This document shows positions 26,516-36,942 of a stretch of DNA of 64,000 bases, piece by piece; position 1 is the stretch's first letter, and each line of letters begins with the position of its first letter. Source of the DNA: Ashinkailepas kermadecensis (taxonomy: Eukaryota > Arthropoda > Thecostraca > Neolepadidae); contig JAOTOM010002336.1 of NCBI GenBank assembly GCA_034440615.1, forward strand, positions 34,985 through 98,984, written 5' to 3'. A program made the position numbers and the translations under genes. Under the pieces are notes generated by a model. It saw only the letters and a list, made by a program, of their open reading frames with translations, made no database searches and was not told where the DNA came from.

Positions 26516-26969
26516 TGTGTTGTATGCTTTCGATGACTTCGACATACTATGGCCATCGCGGAAGCAACTCATCGGTGAAGGTACTCATGAGCATCTTGTA
26601 CCATTGCACTCTGTATTTAACCTGTCCAGTTAGCTATTACCTGTCCAGTTAACTATTAACATGCTGTACCCTGTTGAACACTACGACCTCGTGGGTCCGT
26701 GTGCGCCAATCGAACAACTGATCGTCGGCTATCGCCACCGGTCAGCCGTCCGCTACCGGTTCTGTTTTCCGGGAACCGCCGGCTCGACTGTGCGAACCGC
26801 GCCGTTTGGGGTGCATGACTCATTGCTCACTCGGTGCGCCCGCTCACAGTTGTGCCCGCTCACAGTTGTGCCTGCTCACAGTTGTGCCGAGCACCTGCTG
26901 TACTGTTGCCACGGCCCGGGACGGCATTGATGTTTCGTGTGCTTTCGGTACAGTGCCCTGAAATTGACT
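26516..26969. other. No gene
   Basis: Contains small duplications of TACCTGTCCAGTTA (26620-26660) and GCTCACAGTTGTGCC (26842-26886). Confidence 0.5.
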
Positions 26970-27160
26970 TTTCCTAGAGTGCAAGGGGAAAGGAATAATG
27001 TAAAAACCCAACTTCAGTAAACATTGCAAACATAGGTGGATATGCTTATTTTATTAATGATTGATTATTTCTTATGATTGCAGAGATGATTCGTAGAGTG
27101 CAAGGGGAACGGAATAATGTAAAAAAACCAACATAAGTAAAAATTTCAAACATAGATGTT
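26970..27160. repeat. Direct duplication of about 60 bp
   Basis: TAGAGTGCAAGGGGAAAGGA and the following AATAATGTAAAAA, CCAAC and CAAACATAG occur at about 26975-27037 and again at about 27095-27155. Confidence 0.8.
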
Positions 27161-27444
27161 TTTTTAAAATTAATGAGTGATTTTACATACCTTTGCCGGT
27201 TCGATGATTGTGGTGTCAGTATTGTATCTGCTGGCTTTACCAGTCGCCAGTGCTGCTACCGGGTCCATGAGCGCTTTTTAATACCCGAAGCTCACTCATG
27301 ATCTTCACTAAAATAGCAAAAATGGACAGGATGTGAAAAAGAAAATGTGATTTCAACACGAATGTCATTAAGTATGCAAACTCCACTAAAAAATTCACAA
27401 GTTCAGGACATCGTTTCGATGACTTCGATATTATACGGTCATAG

Positions 27445-27655
27445 CGGAAAGAACTCATCGGGTGAAGAAGCTCATCAGTGAGAACTCTCGACGGAGGAGC
27501 TCATTGGTGAAGAAAATATCGGTGAACGGTCTCACGGATGGATCTCGCATGAGATAACTATCAGTAAAGAAACCCATCGGTGGGAGTACTGTCAGTGAAG
27601 GAATCCATCAGTAAAGGACCCCGTCGGTGAGATAGCCTATAAGTGAATGGATGAT
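27445..27655. repeat. Degenerate CATCGGTGAAG minisatellite
   Basis: About ten diverged units of about 18-20 bp related to CTCATCGGTGAAG. Confidence 0.6.
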
Positions 27656-27944
27656 GCCAATGCTGCCTGGGGGAAAGATCACATGTTGTACTCTATCTGT
27701 TCATGCTGCTCCATGTAGTTGCTGTTAGATTTGTCTGAAGGACAATTCTAACAATCTGCGGCAGGCGTGTCGTTTTGTGAAGTGGTTGGAATGGTGCGCA
27801 AACTGCATTGATACGAATCAATAGCGGTGAAAAGTCGATTTGATCCAGTACATGCCACGAACCGGATGCTTAAGCTAGTCGACGAGTTGGTGGTGCTCGG
27901 GCATTACCAGCGGAAGTGGGTGGTGTTGGTGTCCTGTCCGCTCT

Positions 27945-28023
27945 TAGGTCTGCTACACACACGAGAGGTGCAATGGTCGGCTACATACACACACGATAGG
28001 TGTAATGGTCTGCTACACACACA

Positions 28024-28057
<34 letters not shown>

Positions 28058-28637
28058 TGATAGGTGTAATGGTCTGCTACACACGATATGTGTAATGGTC
28101 TGCTACACACGATAGGTGTAATGGTCTGCCAATGGACAGGATGGGGTCTTCCTGTCCGCACACACACACACACACATATGATAGGTGTAATGGTCTGCTA
28201 CACACACACACATGATAGGTGTCATGGTCTGCTACACACACACATGATAGGTGTAATGGTCCGCTACACACGATAGGTGTAATGGTCTCCTACACACACG
28301 AGAGATATACAACGTCGCCAATGGACAGTGGATGGGGTCGGTGTCCTGTCCGCTCCAAGGTCTGCTACACACACACACATGATAGGTGTAATGGTCTGGT
28401 ACACACACACACGATAGGTGTAATGGTCTGCTACACACACACGCTAGGTGTAATGGTCTGCTACACACACACGATAGGTGTAATGGTCTGCTACACACAC
28501 ACGATAGGTGTAATGGTCTGCTACACACGAGAGATATACAACGTCGCCAATGGACAGTGGATGGGGTCGGTGTCCTGTCCGCTCCAAGGTCGGCTACACA
28601 CACGCATGATAGGTGTAATGGTCTGGTACACACACAC
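27945..28637. repeat. Composite array of GATAGGTGTAATGGTCTGCTA plus (CA)n with a larger internal duplication
   Basis: Units of about 28-38 bp consist of ATAGGTGTAATGGTCTGCTA and a variable CA run. A longer segment containing CAACGTCGCCAATGGACAGT is present at 28302-28363 and again at 28529-28590, showing higher-order duplication. Confidence 0.92.
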
Positions 28638-28975
28638 AGGCGCGCACCCAGGATTTTTCCATGGGGGGGCCCGGACCGAAAAGGGCACTTGACCGGCTCC
28701 AAAGGGCACTTTGCGGCCCGGGGCACACTGGAAGGTTTGTTGACCGGGGGGGAAGGGTAGCAAGCAATTTGTTTTAAAATTGCTAGAAAAAATGATTTTT
28801 TGGTCGGAATGTCCCAAATTTAGCCCGAAAATCACCTGCCTTATGATAAGGCAGGTGATTTTTGGGCTAAATTTCGGACATTCCGGCCAAGAGGGCACTT
28901 TTCGGTCAAAAGGGCACTTTTGGCCATAAGGGCACTTTGGTCTCATTGGGGGGCGGGCTCCCGCTCTCCAGGTCC
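28638..28975. mobile_element. Non-autonomous foldback element with an 87-bp palindrome
   Basis: Begins CAGGCGCGCACCCAGGAT, like the MITE at 5509. It contains four AAGGGCAC motifs on the outer parts and a near-perfect palindrome at 28802-28888 (43-bp arms, three mismatches, 1-nt centre at 28845). No coding capacity. The right end is uncertain (about 28975). Confidence 0.65.
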
Positions 28976-29394
28976 TGCACACACACGAGAGAGTGACGCT
29001 GGAGCCGCGGAAATGATATCGAAACCGCCGTCAATGGTATCCTTTCTGCAACTTCCAAGAGCTTGTGCTGCAATTGTCGGTGGGTGCGGTAGCCGTACTA
29101 CCCGTCCTATGGTTAGGATCATGGATAGCTGCACCAAGGGTATTGCTCGAAACGTGGCCACGCCCACGCCTCACTAATCGCAGAATATACGTCATAATAA
29201 TATAGCGGATGGTAACGGGACGGAAACCTTGCCATTCAGGCGGAGCTCGCTGCGATGAGAGGACAAGCACAGCTATGCCTGCTATCAAGGCTGAATTAAC
29301 CTGAGCGTGAGCTTTTCATCGTGTGCAAGTTGTGTGGTCGGTGTGCCGTTGTATCCGTGCGCCTGTTTGCGCTTCTCGAGGGGTTGGTCTCGCT
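28976..29394. other. No recognisable feature
   Basis: Unrecognised. Confidence 0.4.
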
Positions 29395-30345
29395 GTCTGG
29401 TCTGTCTTCACCGGTATCCGCGTTTCCCGCCCGTGTCTCACGGTCTGTCTCCCTGTCTCCCTGTGTCTCGCCGTCTGGTCTGTCTCCGCCTGTCTCCGTG
29501 TTTCCCGCCCGTGTCTCACGGCCTGTCTCCCGTGTCTCGCCGTCTGTCTCCGTGTCTCGCCGTCTGGTCTGTCTCCGTGTCTCCCGTCCCGTGTGTCTCG
29601 CGGCTCTCTCTTCTTGTCTTCCCGCCAGTCGGTGTATCTCCCTTCCGTTTGCTTTTGAGAGGTACCGAGCGGCGTGTGTACCTTTTGAGAGGTACCGAGC
29701 GGCGTGTGTACCTTGACCGGAACGCCATTTGTTTATCTGCGTGGGCACGTGGAAAAACAAACAACTAATGCAGTCGGAGGTTGACTTTGTAGCGTTATTG
29801 TTCGTACCATCGAATTGTTGGGTAGCACATGCCATGGCGGTCTGTCCATTTGTTTGCGTCTTTTCTTCCGTGTCTCTCCATCCCTTTATCATTGTCTCCT
29901 TCAGCCGTCTCTTCCTGTGCCCGTGTCTCTCAATTCCTTTATCCTTTTCTCCTTCAGCCGTCTCTTCCTGTGCCCGTGTCTCTCAATTCCTTTATCCTTT
30001 TCTCCTTCAGCCGTCTCTTTCTGTCTCCGTCCGTGTCTGCCGTCTCCATCCGTTTCTCCGCTCCTCTCTCCGTCTGCGCCTGTCCGTCTACGTCTCCCCG
30101 TCTTCTCTGTCCGTGTCTCCCAATATATCTGACCATGTCTCTCATTCCGCATCTTTCCGACCTCTGTCTATGTCTCCCCATCACTTCCCGTGTCTCTGTG
30201 CCCGTGTCTCTCTGTCCGCCTGTGGCTCTCTCTGTCCGTCTCTCTGTGTCCGAGTCTGGCCCTCTCCCTCTGTCTGTGTCTCTGTGCCAGTGTCTATCTA
30301 TCGGCGTCTGGCTCCCTCTCGATCTCAGTTCGTGTCTGGGACGTG
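29395..30345. repeat. Pyrimidine-rich degenerate GTCTC array
   Basis: Loose repeats of GTGTCTCCCTGTC, a 30-bp duplication containing CTTTTGAGAGGTACCGAGCG (29655-29712) and a roughly 55-bp duplication containing CTTCAGCCGTCTCTTCCTGT (29898-30025). Serine-rich frames are artefacts. Confidence 0.8.
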
Positions 30346-30680
30346 TCTTCCGTCTCCGGCCCGCACGAGCGCCCGCCTGGCGCCGACCGTGCCGTGCCGG
30401 GCCGGGCCCGCCGCTGCTATAACGGGCGGCGGCGGCCAGCCGCTGACCGGCACCGGCCTGCCGTGGCCGCACCGGCACCGTTACTGCGGGGCTTTCACCC
30501 CGCTCGCATGACCCGGCCGTCGGGGTCACGCCCCCGGCGCCCTCGGGCGGTCGGCGGGCCTGCGCGCGCGGGCGCCGGGTTCGGGGTCACGGGGAGGCCG
30601 CCAGGCGGCGTGAAAAAGTGTGCTGCTGCTGCTGCCTGCCGCCTTCTGGCTGCCGCGGCCGTTTGTTCCGGTGGTGTTTG
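30346..30680. promoter_or_regulatory. CpG-rich block, possible promoter
   Basis: Very high CpG density with many GGCCGGGCC and CGGCGG stretches. No linked exon recognised. Confidence 0.3.
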
Positions 30681-30860
30681 AGCTCGATGAGGTTGAACGA
30701 AGATGGGTGCTGGTGAGGGAACTTCACGGGGTTTAGGTTAGGTTGTTCGTCTCGTCACCTTGCTGACCCAACGTACCGTCTTGGTGAACTCTTGCGCGCT
30801 ACTCTGTGCATTTAGATGCATTATAATGCAGCGCAAATAATTATTTGCGCTGTTTGGAGC

Positions 30861-31030
30861 GATCTGAAATGTCTGCATGGAAGTGGGATCTGAAATGTCT
30901 GCATGGAGGTGGGATCTAAAATGTAAGCATGGAAGTGGGATCTAAGATGTCAGCATGGAAGTGGGATCTAAGATGTCAGCATGGAAGTGGGATCTAAAAT
31001 GTCAGCATGGAAGTGGGATCTAAGATGTCA
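30861..31030. repeat. 27-bp tandem array, six copies
   Basis: Units of 27 bp containing GCATGGAAGTGGGATCTAA. 31031-31959 contains no supported feature. Confidence 0.93.
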
Positions 31031-31959
31031 ATTAGGTTTACAATTCCTCATTCAGCTGGTTGGAAAAGATGGTACACATGTATGCGGATCACGTAGACTT
31101 GCTTGTCTATGTAATTTGAGCTTAGTTCACTCGTTGAGCATGTCCTATTTCGCATGCGAGTTTGGTCGATTCAGATTATTTATAGAAATTCAGTGGCATC
31201 TACATTCTGAACTGTCACCAGTCTCTGTGTGGGATGAGCCCCAGACATGTTTACTTTATCACACATGCTGTTGATCGGACGAATTTATTCCTATCCGCGA
31301 ACTGCGATCTTGATAGACTTCTTGTTCTTGTACTTCGTGTAGTTCTTGTTCGACACCGAATGAATTTGTTCCAACATGCATATGCATGCGTGTTCTATGT
31401 TGTCCACGTAATGTCCTCTTTGCAAGCCGTGCAAATCCTCGCTTTCGTTTTTGAAGTCTGTTGTTGTGGGATCGGCTGGCGCTACCGGTTCTGCGGGCGT
31501 CACCATTTCCGGCAAAGTCGACTGGTTCTACCGGAACCGGTGCGACATCTGTCGCTTTTCGCTATCTCCACCATCCAGCCATCCTGCTCAACAACAAGTC
31601 TGGCGGGTTTGGGTGCGGCCTGACGGTGCAGCGGGAATGTCGCTGCTCTTGTCCTGCAACGTCATTTGCAGCATGATTGATCATTTTCGTCAGTATCAAA
31701 ACCCATCGCGTGCAGAATTTTGGACCGTGGCACGATACGTTCACGATTGGTGTGTGCACGATGTTTGCACGATTGAGGGCTGCGCCACGAGGTGTGATGT
31801 ATATGCACCGCTGAATGTTTTAATGCAACATTATGTGCTTGGTCTTTGCATCTGAGAATGAACCTGCGCCTAAACTCCACCTCAACGAGGCTGCCGTGGC
31901 CAAGCCTCCTTGTTTCGAGCATTATTCTCCTGGAACATACCGAATCTACGTGATGCTTT
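31031..31959. other. No recognisable gene
   Basis: Frames up to 134 residues without a recognised domain. Confidence 0.45.
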
Positions 31960-32140
31960 GGGGACGCGGCAGCTCAGTCGGTAGGGAGTTGGACTCTTGG
32001 TCGTAAGATCGTGGGCTCCAATCCCACAACCGGTGGCACTACGGCGAGTCCATTGGCGACCAACCGGCGTCAGAGGTTGGCGACGATGTATGACCCAGTA
32101 GTCGGATGCGCTGTGGAAGAACCCAAGTACCTACCTACTC
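31960..32140 (+). mobile_element. tRNA-derived SINE, family B
   Basis: The A-box-like GCAGCTCAGTCGGTAGG and B-box-like GGGCTCCAATCCC show a tRNA-derived head. A body with GGCGACCAACCGGCGTCAGA follows. GATGCTT precedes the element (31952-31958) and recurs at 32141-32147, a possible short target duplication and also the first bases of the adjacent minisatellite. Confidence 0.75.
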
Positions 32141-32872
32141 GATGCTTCACACTTAATGCTTCACACATGACGCTTCACACATGACGCTTCACACATGACG
32201 CTTCACACATGACGCTTCACACATGACGCTTCACACGTGACGCTTCACACGTGACGCTTCACACGTGACGCTTCACACTTGATGCTTCACACATGACGCT
32301 TCACACATGATGCTTCACACATGATGCTTCACACTTGATGCTTCACACGTTATACTTCACACTTGATGCTTCACACTTGATGCTTCACACTTGATGCTTC
32401 ACACTTGATGCTTCACACATGACGCTTCACACATGACTCTTCACACATGACGCTTCACACGTGACGCTTCACACGTGACGCTTCACACGTGATGCTTCAC
32501 ACGTGATGCTTCACACGTGATGCTTCACACGTGATGCTTCACACGTGATGCTTCACACGTGATGCTTCACACGTGATGCTTCACACGTGATGCTTCACAC
32601 TTGGTGCTTCACACGTTATACTTCACACTTGATGCTTCACACGTTATACTTCACACTTGATGCTTCACACGTTATACTTCACACGTTATACTTCACACTT
32701 CATGCTTCACACGTGAGGCTTCACACTTGATGCTTCACACTTGATGCTTCACACTTGATGCTTCACACTTGATGCTTCACTCGTGATGCTTCACACGTGA
32801 TGCTTCACACGTGATGCTTCACACTTGATGTTTCACATTTAATACTTCACACGTGATACTTCACATTGTCTG
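32141..32872. repeat. 14-bp minisatellite GATGCTTCACACGT, about 50 copies
   Basis: Units alternate TGACGCTTCACACA, TGATGCTTCACACG and TTATACTTCACACG. About half contain ACACGTGA, so the array is a string of CACGTG E-boxes at 14-bp spacing in parts (for example 32460-32600). Confidence 0.97.
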
Positions 32873-33742
32873 CTTCCTCTGCAGTCGGAGACTGACAAAG
32901 ACGCGTTCCGGCCAACTCTTCCCTGCAACAGCCGCCATTTGGCACCCCCCCCCCCCCCCAACACGGGAAGTCGGGAGGGGTGCTCGGGGATCGATGTGGA
33001 CTGAAATAGTAAGGCCCCGCAAGACTCTTGGCGCACGACGGTGGAGACGCCCCCTCGCCAGGCCGGGAGAAGGGGAGGGCAGCCGCGGTGACGTTTCTGT
33101 CTCCGTGAAAAGAGAAGAGAGCGAGAGGAGTTCAGGGAGGGATCGATCGATGTCTGGGATAATTGCATTGCAGTGGAGGATAATTGCATTGCAGTGGAGG
33201 CGGAAGTTGGCCGTTCGCGAGGCGTGTCCGAATTGTGCGTCTCTGGTGGCTTGGCGCACCGGAAACCAGCATCTGAATTTTACGTTGTTTTATTGCAACA
33301 TGCAAGCACTAAAGTGCACATATGCAAGCACAAATGTAGTGTTAATTCTTTCACAGATTGGGAGATGAGGGCGAGATATTTCGGTTTGATAGGCTCGCCA
33401 GCTGTCAATACGTGTTGTGTGTAACTTATGATTGGAATTGAGACGTGCAGTTTGGCCTGATCCCCCCACCCCCCAATTTTTTTTAGCCAATTGAATGACT
33501 AACTGATGTCGCTGAACAAGAATACGAAAAGTCGCTGCACCAACGTTAAAGTAGGTATATGTGTAAGCAGAAAAGCTGATCTTGCGTTTTGTTTTAGATA
33601 AGACTGTTACATACCAGTCTGCGCTTCTTCCCCGAGTTTCGAGTATGCATTCGTGAATATCTGCATTCGTCCGTTCGAACATTCATCAGTTTGCATTTCT
33701 TAAGTCATTATATCCAGGTGAATGTTTGGTTTTGGACAAATG
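32873..33742. other. No recognisable gene
   Basis: 33160-33200 contains a 20-bp tandem pair (ATAATTGCATTGCAGTGGAG). No coding region supported. Confidence 0.45.
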
Positions 33743-33808
33743 TCGGACTTCACTGGATTATAAAGTTAGAAGTACATATCTTTCGAAACGTCTTCCAGTG
33801 AAGTCCGA
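33743..33808 (+). other. 15-bp perfect inverted repeat around CGAAACGTC, hammerhead-like relic
   Basis: TCGGACTTCACTGGA (33743-33757) and TCCAGTGAAGTCCGA (33794-33808) are exact reverse complements. GAAACGTC lies just before the right arm, as in type I hammerhead ribozymes of retroelements. Where CUGAUGA would be expected the sequence reads TTATAAA, three transitions away. It could be a dead ribozyme copy or an unrelated inverted repeat. Confidence 0.4.
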
Positions 33809-34252
33809 TAGTCGACCAACAACCAGTATATCAGTTTGTCGACCAATCTGGCGAATTTCTGTACCTGTATCGAAGGCATAATCGCACTCATCAACGTTTC
33901 CACTTCTGGCTACACGGAACAACAGCGCCAGCGGCTGCCCGCCCGGAGCCTCGCCCTCCGTCTTGTCACCCCTTCTCGGGTCGATTGCACGCACACGCGT
34001 CACCCCCGGCCTGCCCTGCCCTCCCTGGTCTCCACTTCCTTCAGGTCCCTCTATCGACCGGCGCCCGGGGAGCCGAGACCCCCCTCCCGCGGCAATCAAT
34101 ACGTCATAACTGGCGACGGCCGGCCAATAGGGGCCTGCGGCACGGGGAGGGGGAGGAGCTGCGGCCGTCGACCGTCCTGAACACACTATAACACGCGTAT
34201 AGGATAGTACATCGACGTGTACTACCTAATGATGTATTTGCGCATATATGTT
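33809..34252. other. No gene; CpG-rich block near 33920-34180
   Basis: GGCCGGCCAATAGGGGCC (CCAAT) at about 34118 and ATACGTCATAA at about 34099 could be promoter elements. No exon assigned. Confidence 0.35.
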
Positions 34253-34268
34253 ATATACATATATATAT

Positions 34269-34323
<55 letters not shown>

Positions 34324-34388
34324 TATACATATATATATACATATATATATACATATATATATACATATATATATATACATATATATAT
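34253..34388. repeat. (TA)n/(CA)n microsatellite
   Basis: TATATATACACACAC, then long TA with TATATACA variants. Confidence 0.95.
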
Positions 34389-34454
34389 GATTGTACAATA
34401 CTATAGCGTAGCATATTGCATGTCTAACTACACATGGCAACTTCGACGGAGGCT

Positions 34455-34490
34455 GCCTGCGGGGAGGGGGAGGGGCTTTAGGGCGCATCG
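34455..34490 (-). mobile_element. SINE 3' tail fragment
   Basis: On the - strand GGCCGATGCGCCCTAAAGCC matches the shared SINE tail. Confidence 0.5.
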
Positions 34491-34609
34491 GCCATGGTGA
34501 TCATATAGCAACAGAGGCTGGCTGCATTGTCGCTGCATTAGGGGATTCACGGTGATGTATCCAGGGTGACTGGGCGCGATCATAGAAGTGCACAACTTTC
34601 AGCCCAAAC

Positions 34610-34700
34610 ACCATCGGGATAAAGTCGCCGGATGACCCAACCTGCCAAAAGCGCTGTATAACCTATGCAGTTGATGCGCCGCTAAACCCCAATAACTGCA
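34610..34700 (+). mobile_element. SINE 3' end, family D
   Basis: GCTGTATAACCTATGCAGTTG followed by ATGCGCC and TAAACCCCAATAACTG is shared with 46490-46530 and 39130-39180. Confidence 0.55.
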
Positions 34701-35164
34701 AAAAGCTGTAAGCTCTGGTGGATCACAACTCTCTGAAAGTGCCGCGTTTTCCTAACGGGGAAGCACCGATGAAGATCGGTTGTGCACTTGTTATTTCCGG
34801 ACAAAATGGCAAGAATGAAAGTTCGGTTGGAGAGCATCCGCTCGGGCACAACAGGAAGCACTTGGTGCCGGAACGGGTGCCAACACGAGGCATCCCTATA
34901 CAAACCTCTTGGTTCTGACGTGCTCATTTAAGACGATGCCAGGTGCGACTAGGATTTGTCGGGTTGATGCAACTGCGGCCGTTTAGGGTAGCAGGTTTGT
35001 TTGTCGTTGTTTGTGGTATGCTTTGCCATCCTTCGTTATGTGTTGCCGTTGTTTGTTTGGTTTGCTATTGTCATGTGTTGCCACTGTTTATCTTGATCGG
35101 TTATTTCGGTTGTTGTCTCTGTTCTTGTTTGTGACGTTTATCGTTATCATGTGTCATTCATCAT
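34701..35164. other. No recognisable gene
   Basis: 34990-35150 is rich in TTGTTTG and TGTTGCC but has no clear unit. Confidence 0.4.
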
Positions 35165-35520
35165 GTGGCACGTGTCATTGTGACGTCATTGTGACGTCAT
35201 CGTTGTCATTGTTTGCGCGCAGCCAGCACATGTTCGTTTCGTTTCCAGTCCGTTGTACTGAGATTGTGTGCGAAGTGTCGTGTTCTTGGCTGTGGTCAGT
35301 CGTGCCGAGGTTTGCTGTTATGCGGTGCCTCACGTCCATACTCTTACCACAAACCGACGCCGATCACCGCCGCCGAGTGACGCGCTGGAGTGACAAACCC
35401 GCCCGGAACGCCCAGCCCAGTCCGTGACTGTTGGCGTGCTGAAAGCCTGTCGGCCATGGTCGCCGCCATGTTGGTCTCCATGTTGTCGCCGCCATGTTGT
35501 CGCTGGTGACCATGTTCGGT
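35165..35520. promoter_or_regulatory. Regulatory-like cluster: CACGTG, two CREs and repeated YY1/PHO-like sites
   Basis: CACGTG at 35169-35174, TGACGTCA at 35181-35188 and again at 35192-35199. Further on, CGCCGCCATGTTG occurs twice (about 35460-35475 and 35488-35500) with a related TCCATGTTG between them, matching the CCGCCATNTT motif of YY1/Pleiohomeotic. No linked exon identified. Confidence 0.4.
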
Positions 35521-36117
35521 GTCCTGGCACGATGTCCTGACACGATGAAATTGGAGTGGAGACCCACACTTCATGACAATTATTGTTGACATCACTTTCT
35601 TCTTGATATTAGTGCGGTTTTGTTCTGTTTTGCCACCGGCTGTGCGTGATATTTGCATCTTTCAAAGTGCGTATGGCTTTTGGCAGCAGCACTGCCGATT
35701 GACTCAATAGATGCACTACTGACATCATCAACCAATCAACATAGGTCACAGGAAGTTATTCACCAATTGGCATTGTCCATGTGCATTTGCACTTCTTTTT
35801 TTTTACTTAAGTTGGATTTTTTTTTGGCATCACCCTCCTCCCCTGAACTCAATGAAAAAAAAACAATTTCAGGACACTGCACTGGCTGGTTGTTCTGCAT
35901 GGTGCTGGCTCAGGATATGACGTCAGAGCAGGGCGATGGCTTTCCCGTGCCTGGACGCGGTTGGTGCTGAAAACCCACCTCGCGACCAACAAATTCAAGG
36001 TCAAGGTGCATCATTGCAGAGTTGCAAGCCTTCGAAGATAGATTCGTTGCAGTGTCACGCTATTTGAAAGGTTGAAGTTTTGTCTCGTGGTTGCGCGTTG
36101 CCTGGGCGGGTGGTGTT
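35521..36117. other. No recognisable gene
   Basis: Two short T-rich runs. Nothing supported. Confidence 0.4.
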
Positions 36118-36345
36118 CATACGGGGTCGGGTAGTCGAGGGTTAAGGTGGCCGTCCAACCGAAGGTTAGTGGGTTCGAATCCCACCCACGGGCGCAAAAT
36201 GGCCAACGCAGTCGACGCGCCCTAAAACACAAATCCTCCTCCTCGAATCCCACCTGTCGCCGCTCTTCGCCCGCGACCAATGGGCGTGAGAGGTTGACGA
36301 CGCTATGTGACCCCACGGTCGAGACGTCGTAAAGCGCATCACCAC
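36118..36345 (+). mobile_element. tRNA-derived SINE, family A, composite copy
   Basis: Head GGGTTCGAATCCCACCC (B-box), then a first tail CGACGCGCCCTAAAACACAA, then a second body beginning CGAATCCCACCTGTCGC and ending GACGTCGTAAAGCGC. This suggests insertion of one copy next to another. Confidence 0.7.
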
Positions 36346-36640
36346 CACCACCCACCGGCCACGGTCGGCGTTCTCCCACTGACGCGTCTCCCACTCTGAC
36401 GCGTCTCCGTTCGATCGTGTCACTCACGTCTCGCCCATGGGTGGCACCGGGAGGGGCAGTGGACATTCACAAACATGCTGAAGTTCAACATGAGGCCCAA
36501 GACTTCGCGTATAAAGAGCCGACCTCAACACCACCTCGCCTGTCGAGGCTCCTGGGCGCCTTGTTGCCGGGGCCGACACCCGTCCCGAGACGGAGGCAGG
36601 GACAGTGCCGCCGAGTCGGACTGACTGCATTGTCCCGGGT
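36346..36640. other. No recognisable feature
   Basis: Unrecognised sequence before the 19-bp array. Confidence 0.4.
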
Positions 36641-36769
36641 GTGGGTATCACTGTCCTGGGTGGGTATCACTGTCCCGGGTAGGTATCACTGTCACGGGTG
36701 GGTATCACTGTCCTGGGTGGGTATCACTGTCCTGGGTAGGTATCACTGTCACGGGTGGGTATCACTGTC
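36641..36769. repeat. 19-bp minisatellite GGGTATCACTGTCCCGGGT, left part
   Basis: About seven units of the same array that continues at 36943. A SINE separates the two parts. Confidence 0.95.
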
Positions 36770-36942
36770 GGGGACGAGTGGTCTAGGGGTTAGATGCTCG
36801 TCTCACAATCGAAAGATTCGAAATCTCACCTGTGGGTTCGAATCTCACCTGTCGCTACTCTTCGCCCGCGACCAATCGGCGTGAGAGATTGGCGACGCTA
36901 TATGACTCAACGGTCGACGTGTCGTAAAACCAATAACCAACC
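36770..36942 (+). mobile_element. tRNA-derived SINE, family A, inserted into a minisatellite
   Basis: Starts GGGGACGAGTGGTCTAGGGG (A-box), B-box GGGTTCGAATCTCACC, body CGACCAATCGGCGTGAGAGA, tail GTCGTAAAACCAATAACC. Both sides are units of the 19-bp array, so the insertion is younger than at least part of the array. Confidence 0.88.

Noticed and set aside
29305..30680. Serine-rich frames up to 260 residues
   Set aside because: Arise from the pyrimidine-rich GTCTC array and the CpG-rich block.
31960..32040. A functional tRNA gene
   Set aside because: A- and B-boxes are present, but the acceptor stem does not pair and the sequence continues into a SINE body.
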